From contig NZ_CP041660.1 in NCBI RefSeq assembly GCF_007289895.1, positions 3,038,001 through 3,102,000 on the forward strand: a DNA stretch of 64,000 nucleotides, given 5' to 3'. Each line of letters opens with the position of its first letter. Positions within the stretch are counted from its first letter, which is position 1. The position numbers and the translations under genes were made by a program. Positions 58,807 to 64,000 of this stretch are shown one piece after another. The notes beneath the pieces are model-generated. The model saw nothing but the letters and a program-made list of their open reading frames with translations. It did not search any database and had not been told where the DNA came from. The DNA comes from Catenovulum sediminis. Lineage in GTDB: Bacteria > Pseudomonadota > Gammaproteobacteria > Enterobacterales > Alteromonadaceae.

Positions 58807-59353
58807 TCAACAAAATCTGCAATTTAAACCAGCTTGAATCGATGAGATATTGGTAAAGCGCTGAGCAAAACTTGCCAAGGTCGACAACAAAACCGCCAAA
58901 CGAGTGGAGCGAAAATTTAGATAACCAGTATCTAACAAGTTCAAATTCAAACGGGCTAACCAACTACGAAATAACCCCAATTGAGCATATAAAGCACTAA
59001 GCCAACGATAGGCTTGCCGGTGTGAAAAATGACAATGTCCAATGGCCGAATAATAAGCTTGTTCAACGGTTGCCCCTTGCAGCAATGACAAAACAAATGC
59101 CCAAATCACACTAAAAGAATAACGACGGTTAGGGATGAAATCAGACAAGTACAAAGCCAAAGTGCGGCCGCAACCTGATTTACCATAACGGTTGGCACAT
59201 AAAATACGTTTGCCAACCTTTACGATAAATAAAACCATGAGACACCCAACTGTTAGAGCAAGCACAATGCTGGCAAGTTTGATTAGAATTTAAGCTATCT
59301 AAAGAACGAGTGAAAATATCTAACTCAAAAAGTGAAGAAAAAAATCGCTGCAT
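58807..59353 (-). pseudogene. Zinc-ribbon transposon helper gene, frameshifted
   Basis: The ATG at 59351-59353 begins MQRFFSSLFELDIF and runs through TCQHCACSNSWVSHGFIYRK, a Cys-x2-Cys zinc-ribbon. The frame then shifts by one base near 59225, and the rest reads VGKRILCANRYGKSGCGRTLALYLSDFIPNRRYSFSVIWAFVLSLLQG. It resembles small helper proteins found beside this kind of transposase; an exact family name is uncertain (DUF6431-like is my best guess). Confidence 0.6.
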
Positions 59354-59390
59354 GAAAATTAACCATTTTAGTAAAAGTTAAAATTCTACA

Positions 59391-60045
59391 CAGAAATTCT
59401 GTTTCCCAAATTACCATAATAATCATGAATTTAAAGTTGATGATAATTTGGTAAAAAATCGCGGGATCGTTCGATAGAAGTGAGGTAAATTACAGTTTAA
59501 CCAGTATGGGATATGATGGTCTTGATAGGCTTATATACACGTATGGCGGCTACGGCAGCGGCTCTAGCGAAATAGAATATGACGGTTTTGGTAATATCAC
59601 TTATTACAAAAGCAAGAATCGAGAGTTAGATTATACATATGATTATGCAAATAATAGACTTTCTAGTGTTTCCGGTGTCAGTGGACGTTATAGCTCTATA
59701 GGCTATGATACACGCGGTAACATTACCAATAATGGCGCTTATTCACTGAACTTCAACGCTGCAAATCAATTAGCTTCTGCGAATGGCAATAGCTATTTGT
59801 ACGATGGACACAACCGTCGAGTAAAGCAGGTAGAAGGCAGTGATACAACCTACTCAATGTATAGCTTTGATGGTCAGTTACTATATCGAACTAAAAGTAC
59901 AACTTCGGGTGATGGTGTAAGTTATGTATATTTAGGCAATAAGCTTATTTCCAAATACGGTGATTTGTCTTTCCAAACGAGTGGTAACTCCCGTCAGCAT
60001 TTTAGGCCTTATGGCCCCCTGTGTCAGGATAGATGTCGCCTCTAA
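59391..60045 (+). pseudogene. Rhs core fragment
   Basis: The clear part from 59506 reads MGYDGLDRLIYTYGG, IEYDGFGNITYYKS, NRLSSVSGVSGRYSSIGYDTRGNI, YLYDGHNRRVKQVEG and ends QHFRPYGP, the end of an Rhs core. The usual segment between YVYLGNKLISKYG and RPYG is partly deleted, and the frame ends shortly after. Upstream, frames resembling EFKVDDNLVKNR are broken by a shift near 59460. It lacks a toxin tip. The transposon D end abuts its left side. Confidence 0.75.
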
Positions 60046-60081
60046 CTTTAATTAGAGGCAAATAAAAATGAGATGATTTTG

Positions 60082-60588
60082 ATGAACTACATATCAGATA
60101 TAGAGCGTAAACTTGGCGATTGGAGAAAACTCCCAGATAACCCATTTCACCAAGAATTGGATTATGCTGTTTTCTCATCTTCGAATGATCAACTTGTCGA
60201 TGAAGTTTTGTATGAAGCTATTTTTGAATTGAATGAGGCGCTAGGTAATGACGAATTAGTGTTTAAAGCATTTATCGACGTTAATGACAAGAAACCTGAT
60301 TTACTCGTTCAAAATCAGAAGAATTGGAGCAGTTTTGATAAGTTTCAAGAGTTAAACCTTGTCTACGAAGGCTTTTATACATCAGGTGACAAATTAAATT
60401 GGCTTGGAATTTATCACCCAGATGACTACTTTGTTGTTGGAGCACCAAAATATGTACTGGAAAAGTTATGTCTAAATGTATACGGTCACTTAGACTGGAA
60501 AAAAGAAATTTCTAATAAATATGAAAGTGGGCAGCTAGAAATATACAGTGAAGATTTTGAAGAGCTGAAAAAATCGCTTCTTCTGTAA
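60082..60588 (+). CDS. Orphan immunity-like protein
   Basis: A 168-residue acidic, soluble protein (an upstream in-frame ATG at 60073 is also possible). It opens MNYISDIERKLGDWRKLPDNPFHQELDYAVFSS and has no signal or membrane segment. I do not recognise the family. Size, acidity and position right after a decapitated Rhs core fit an immunity protein left behind after its toxin was lost. Confidence 0.55.
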   Translation: MNYISDIERKLGDWRKLPDNPFHQELDYAVFSSSNDQLVDEVLYEAIFELNEALGNDELVFKAFIDVNDKKPDLLVQNQKNWSSFDKFQELNLVYEGFYTSGDKLNWLGIYHPDDYFVVGAPKYVLEKLCLNVYGHLDWKKEISNKYESGQLEIYSEDFEELKKSLLL

Positions 60589-60718
60589 TCTTTTTGATTA
60601 TTACGCTCAAGCATTTAATCCAAAGCTCCGCATTCTGAAGTGAAACTAAATAACTGGATTATCCAATTATAAGGACTCACCTCACACGCGGGGCTTTTTA
60701 ATTTAAGTAAGTAAATGT
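60589..60718. other. Spacer with imperfect terminator-like stem
   Basis: AAGCTCCGC (60631-60639) can pair with GCGGGGCTT (about 60689-60697), which is followed by T residues, but the loop of about 50 bases is long for a terminator. Nothing else is visible. Confidence 0.3.
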
Positions 60719-61128
60719 AGCGTACTTTTTTCCCATCATACTTTCGGCCAAATTGTTCATCATACGATCGTTTAAAAAACACACTACTTTCCCGCACTGC
60801 CATCATAACAATTTTCAACTCAGCCAAATTGCTGTCATAGTTTGAACCGAATTGCTATCGAACATATTGTGAATAAAGGCTTTAGCTGAGTTTTTGACAC
60901 AAAAAAAGGGCTTTCGCTCCAGTGTATTTTCTGCTTAAATGCTCGCGTAGCGAGCATTTAAAAGCCCTGTTTTCTCGATCGCTAAATCACAAAACAAGGT
61001 TAAAGTTAAACGCTGATATTAAGTTACCTGTTGCTTTATTAATTGCTCGTGGCTACGCCAGTGCGGCTGCACGAGCACTTGATTAACATGGGTTATGGTG
61101 ACCGTTTTTTGAGTCTCTTGTAGTTTAC
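60719..61128 (-). mobile_element. Truncated transposon end E (same type as D)
   Basis: Starts with TGTAGCGTACTTTTTTCCC as in transposon D and follows it closely for about 410 bp, including the hairpin around GCTCGCGTAGCGAGC and the last 35 or so codons of the ATPase (HVNQVLVQPHWRSHEQLIKQQVT, minus strand). It is cut at GAGTCTCT by the next element's TGTAG. Confidence 0.8.
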
Positions 61129-61426
61129 AAAAATAACGTCATACTTTTTACCAAGCAAAATATCGTAAGATTTGGCCAAAATATGACGTTTTTACCACGC
61201 TAATATCGAACGATTTTTCGGCGTTACCAAATTCATACCGTACAATTTACCAACTCCAATCATACTCTTTCCTAAACTGAATCATACTCTTAACCAATTT
61301 GTTGTCGTATTGGATGGAGCTGGCAATTTTCCAAATAAGGTCAAATTACCACCTCGATAAAACGGAAAACGCCCGAGTATTTAACTCAGGCGTTGGGCGT
61401 ATGATGATTCGGCATATTAGGTTTAA

Positions 61427-61594
61427 CTATTCATTTTTCTGCCCATTTTCTTCGAGTTTTAAACGACTACGATGATGTTGACGTATTTCCTCACCGTAAT
61501 GCGCGATTAGCATTTCGCGGATATCATCCAAGAACTGTATGATCGACTCGGCGTCTTCAGCACTTAGGTATTGAGTTGTTTGCAATATTTTCAT
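61427..61594 (-). CDS. Small ORF coupled to ATPase gene in transposon F
   Basis: A 55-residue frame starting MKILQTTQYLSAEDAESIIQ and ending basic (HHRSRLKLEENGQKNE). Its ATG overlaps the ATPase stop codon as ATGA, and it lies just before the transposon end repeats. It is helical and has no known domain that I recognise. Transposons D and E lack it at this position. Confidence 0.55.
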   Translation of the reverse strand: MKILQTTQYLSAEDAESIIQFLDDIREMLIAHYGEEIRQHHRSRLKLEENGQKNE

Positions 61595-62189
61595 GATGCC
61601 ACCTGTTGCTTAATCAATTCTTCATGGCTGCGCCAATGTGGTTGAATCAGTACATTGTTCACATGGCTGATGGTGACCATCTTTTTGGCCTCGCGACAGG
61701 CTTCAATCAAACTGGCATAACAAAGATTACGGCATAAACGTAAGTTACCATTTGCCGAGCGCAGTATGACCTCAATGGCAGCAGAGTCAAAGGTGTTTAT
61801 GCCCATTGTGGCTTGCTCAAGTTCACGAATGATAAAGGCTTGTAAGTCATCATCATTGAGAGGTTTTATATGCGCTGAATAGGTAATCCGGCTTTTAATA
61901 TCTTGATTGGCAGTGAGCGATAATGCATGCAATAGCTCAGGTTGAGCTAATAAAACTAAGTTATGATTTTTTGGGGGCGATTTTTGCTCCTGCAAAATCG
62001 ACATTTACCACATCCATGTGGCTCAAACGTTCAAACAATAAACGGAGTTTACGTAGTGCGGCTATTTCCAATAAATGCGCTTCATCGATTAATATGTATA
62101 AAGTTTTATGCGCTTTCACTTGGCTAAAAGCGGCATTAATCAATTCTTTTTCAATGGTTTTATCGGTGCAATCTAACTTAAATGCATCA
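61591..62189 (-). pseudogene. TniB/ExeA-like ATPase fragment of transposon F
   Basis: The minus strand carries the ATPase from LINAAFSQVKAHKTLYILIDEAHLLEIAALRKLRLLFERL to the C terminus (IQPHWRSHEELIKQQVAS). The N-terminal part, with Walker A, is missing. An approximately 49-nt hairpin insert at 61975-62023 breaks the frame at the same position as in transposon D, so the insertion is older than the split of the two copies or was shared by conversion. Confidence 0.82.
61975..62023 (-). repeat. ~49-nt double-hairpin insert (copy 5)
   Basis: Same sequence type and same position within the ATPase gene as copy 1, with small differences (GTAAATGTCG in place of GTGAATGTCG, and one base fewer in the C run). 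Confidence 0.75.
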
Positions 62190-62193
62190 GTAA

Positions 62194-62472
62194 TCCCAAT
62201 ATGTTGAAAAATCGGGCATTCCCAAACAAGGCAGCTGCCATTTATTCAGGCATACAATGACCACACTGATGTTAGAAAATGGCGCAGACATTCGCTTTAT
62301 CCAAGCCATGCTAGGTCATGCAGAGCTGAGCACCACAGAGATATATACGCAAGTGAGCATCAAAGCTTTAAAAGATGTTCACACACGCTGCCATCCCGCC
62401 AAACTGAAAAAAGCCTCAGAAGGTGGGGATATGGCTGAATTACAGCAAATGTTAGAGGATGAAGAAGATTAA
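62194..62472 (+). pseudogene. Tyrosine recombinase C-terminal fragment (copy B)
   Basis: The open frame reads [60 protein letters not shown]. It includes the HxxR, LGH and Tyr catalytic positions of phage-type integrases but no N-terminal or core-binding domain. It is longer at its left end than copy A and stands directly before BrnTA. Confidence 0.87.
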
Positions 62473-62535
62473 AAATGACAAATCACACAAAAGCTACTAG
62501 AATTGTAAATACAAATGTATGTACAGGTTGTGACA

Positions 62536-62808
62536 ATGCAGTTTGAATGGGATGAGAATAAAAACGCAATAAACATTCAAAAGCATGGTATCGACTTTAA
62601 TGACGTTTTAGACATGTTTAACCACCCAATGGTTATTCAGCAAGACACACGATTTGCATACTATGAAGACAGATGGATAGGAATAGGTTGGTTGCGCTAT
62701 CAAATAGGTGTTGTGGTATACACAGAACGAGAAGGCGATACCATTAGGATAATCTCAGCTCGATTGGCGACAAAGCAAGAGGTGAAACGCTATGAACAAA
62801 GTCTCTAA
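62536..62808 (+). CDS. brnT: BrnT-family toxin
   Basis: A 90-residue protein from the ATG at 62536 (a longer frame begins at 62515). MQFEWDENKNAINIQKHGIDFNDVLDMF is the BrnT opening; the RelE-like core ends IRIISARLATKQEVKRYE. BrnT toxins cleave RNA. It overlaps the antitoxin gene by 17 bases. Confidence 0.93.
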   Translation: MQFEWDENKNAINIQKHGIDFNDVLDMFNHPMVIQQDTRFAYYEDRWIGIGWLRYQIGVVVYTEREGDTIRIISARLATKQEVKRYEQSL

Positions 62809-63055
62809 AACCGATTGGAAAAGACTGGCAGAAATGTCGGATGAAGATATAGACACAAGTGATATTCCAGAGTTAGGTAATGATTTTTTTAATCACGCAC
62901 AGCTTAGAATGCCTGCAAAAAAATCAGTAACTTTAAGGTTAGATGAAGATGTACTGGAATTTTTAAAATCTGAAGGACAGGGCTATCAAACACGTATCAA
63001 CAAGCTTCTAAGAAACTATATGGACGTGCAATTACACCGAGTACACCATAAATGA
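62792..63055 (+). CDS. brnA: BrnA-family antitoxin
   Basis: An 87-residue protein with the C-terminal ribbon-helix-helix region KKSVTLRLDEDVLEFLKSEGQGYQTRINKLLRNYM, typical of BrnA, which neutralises BrnT and represses the operon. It overlaps brnT, consistent with coupled expression. Confidence 0.93.
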   Translation: MNKVSKTDWKRLAEMSDEDIDTSDIPELGNDFFNHAQLRMPAKKSVTLRLDEDVLEFLKSEGQGYQTRINKLLRNYMDVQLHRVHHK

Positions 63056-63062
63056 CAAAAGC

Positions 63063-63598
63063 TGTCGGCAAGCTCCCAGAAACAAAAAGGCAGCTTGCTC
63101 ACCTTAAAGTGCAGTCACAGGCCTTGCAACAAAAGCCCCAGTAAACATAAGCACTAAACCAGCAAGGCCAGCGCCCACGCTTAAAGGCTCACTGCGGGTT
63201 TTTTATTTACCAAACCCCACATCTCCAGTCGCAAGCTCCTTACAATGCGCCTTTTGTAGCTTCGCAGTCCGCTAGCGCCCTGTAATTTACATAATGTATA
63301 AATTACCTAAAGCCTACAAAGCTGGCGCAAGCGCCAACACTTTATAACCCCCAACCCCAAGGGGCAATAGACGGGTAAATGGCTATGTTGGCCTAGCGGC
63401 CAGCTCAGCCATTTACCCGCCATTAAGAAAAAAAGTGCATCTAGGGCTAAAAAGTAAGATACTGCACAAATGAACCAGATATCTGCTCACAACAACCTGA
63501 AAATAAAAGGGAAAATGCCTCTATCTGTAAGACTGCATGGCGGGGTGATTGCTTTTGGCAATGCGTTGGGGAATAGCATTGTTGAGGGGATGAAGTCC
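63063..63598 (+). repeat. Hairpin-rich noncoding repeat, copy B, leading into Rhs tip
   Basis: Matches 53108-53697 from TGTCGGCAAGCTC through CTCACTGCGG, TTATTTACCAAACCC and the last part AAAAAGTGCATCTAGGGC to the tip junction. It lacks about 130 bases found in copy A, and instead has a 50-base cruciform at 63372-63419. No reading frame is visible before 63515. Confidence 0.82.
63372..63419. other. Cruciform-forming inverted repeat in repeat copy B
   Basis: CGGGTAAATGGCT pairs perfectly with AGCCATTTACCCG (13 bases), and inside it TGGCC, loop TAGC, GGCCA forms a second stem. Copy A has no counterpart. Confidence 0.75.
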
Positions 63599-64000
63599 GC
63601 ACCAAAAACACCAGATCCAAAAATTGATTTATCTAAGTTAGAAAAGTCAGTAAATGACAAATTGAATCAAGCAGTCAACGAAATAGCAGCTAAAACTTCA
63701 GCTGATCTTGATGCAGCAGCCACTCAAAAATTAGAAGAAAAGTCTCAACAGCAACGTGAGGTATCTGATGCAAAAGAAGAAGCTAAGCTAATAGCTAGAC
63801 AAGAGAAGCTGGCTGCTTATCGAGCAAATGCAGTAACTAGAAATGCAGCTTTAGCCGATGATTTGTATAGTAAGCAGTCCTCAACATATGAACATCAAAA
63901 AAATGTAGCATATGAAGAAACTCAGCGAAAATTCCGTGAACTGGGTGGTAGTGATTCTAGCTACATAGAGGTTAATTTAGCGGATGGAGGCGATTTTCCT
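63515..64000 (+). CDS. Orphan Rhs toxin tip 3 (runs off window)
   Basis: The frame starts MPLSVRLHGGVIAFGNALGNSIVEGMKS, with AAGGGA before the ATG, as in tip 1. After the shared junction it is unrelated to the other tips: a long Ala/Glu/Gln/Lys-rich helical region (about 63640-63900) likely to be a coiled coil, then FRELGGSDSSYIEVNLADGGDF. It stays open to base 64000, so the toxin domain and its immunity gene lie beyond the window. Confidence 0.75.
   Translation, partial: MPLSVRLHGGVIAFGNALGNSIVEGMKSAPKTPDPKIDLSKLEKSVNDKLNQAVNEIAAKTSADLDAAATQKLEEKSQQQREVSDAKEEAKLIARQEKLAAYRANAVTRNAALADDLYSKQSSTYEHQKNVAYEETQRKFRELGGSDSSYIEVNLADGGDFP

Larger units (their letters stand above)
56168..59390 (-). 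mobile_element. Decayed TniA/TniB-like transposon D
   Basis: A region bounded by TGTAG (56168) and CTACA (ending 59390), with internal direct repeats at the 56168 end, as in Tn7/Tn5053-type elements. It carries, on the minus strand, a zinc-ribbon helper, a DDE transposase with Mu-like C-terminal part, and an AAA+ ATPase. All three genes are broken. The left flank is Rhs tip 2 and the right flank another Rhs fragment. No target duplication is visible at the flanks (TTGAT against CAGAA), so the ends have been rearranged. Confidence 0.75.
61129..62189 (-). mobile_element. Truncated transposon F inserted into E
   Basis: Begins TGTAGTTTACAAAAATAACG with its own set of end repeats (CATACTTTTTACC, CATACTCTTTCC, CATACTCTTAACC, about 61155-61300), then a hairpin at 61370-61410 (AACGCCCGAGT/ACTCAGGCGTT) and the 3' part of an operon. 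It is cut at 62189, where its match to transposon D stops and the recombinase fragment frame opens. The ends differ in sequence from D and E, so it is a related but distinct element. Confidence 0.7.

Overview
The window reads as the chromosome of a marine gammaproteobacterium of the Alteromonadales type (Alteromonas, Catenovulum or Shewanella relatives). This rests on gene order (proQ-prc; cspD/clpS-clpA/infA; bpt-aat-trxB; fabB-pdxB-fimV-truA-accD-folC-dedD-cvpA-purF), a HubP-like FimV with long acidic repeats, a DUF2835 gene after pepN, and a TonB-dependent receptor of the long Alteromonadales type. No rRNA, tRNA or CRISPR array was seen.

Bases 1-38132 are ordinary backbone. In order: suhB (cut by the window edge), DUF2066-hda, proQ-prc, a sodium symporter, pepN, a lipoprotein, cspD/clpS-clpA, infA, the N-degron pair bpt-aat, trxB, smrA, mnmC, fabB, then the pdxB-to-purF group covering PLP synthesis, polar landmark, tRNA modification, fatty acid, folate, division and purine functions. 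A TauE-type exporter, a DUF599 membrane protein and a PhoD-like phosphatase follow. Start codons are notable: hda most likely uses TTG, and aat has no ATG, GTG or TTG at its start and probably uses ATA behind a strong GGAGG.

Bases 38133-44933 are a small carbohydrate-uptake-like locus: a (TP)n-linked lipoprotein with duplicated ExoP-like binding modules, broken by a one-base shift in a G run, convergent with a 987-residue TonB-dependent receptor, then a small lipoprotein.

Bases 45093-64000 are a heavily rearranged polymorphic-toxin island. A 5'-truncated Rhs/YD gene is split by an intact IS66-family element with a perfect 8-bp target duplication. Joined across it, the gene runs through a LysM-like domain and a Gly/Ala-rich pre-toxin region into a C-terminal zinc deaminase-like toxin (HAE...CxxC), followed by a MORN/YwqK-like immunity candidate. 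Downstream are at least three further toxin tips that begin at the same point (AFGNALGNSIVE). Two of them are preceded by the same module: the C-terminal catalytic part of a tyrosine recombinase, a toxin-antitoxin pair (HigBA-like or BrnTA-like), and a roughly 500-bp hairpin-rich noncoding repeat that supplies a new start codon and ribosome binding site for the tip. Between them lie nested, decayed transposons with a TniA/TniB-like DDE transposase and AAA+ ATPase, plus another Rhs fragment and an orphan immunity candidate.

Two signals look potentially new. One is the modular, recombinase- and TA-linked storage of Rhs tips. The other is a family of roughly 50-nt double-hairpin elements with GGA loops, inserted at conserved motifs inside the transposase and ATPase genes.
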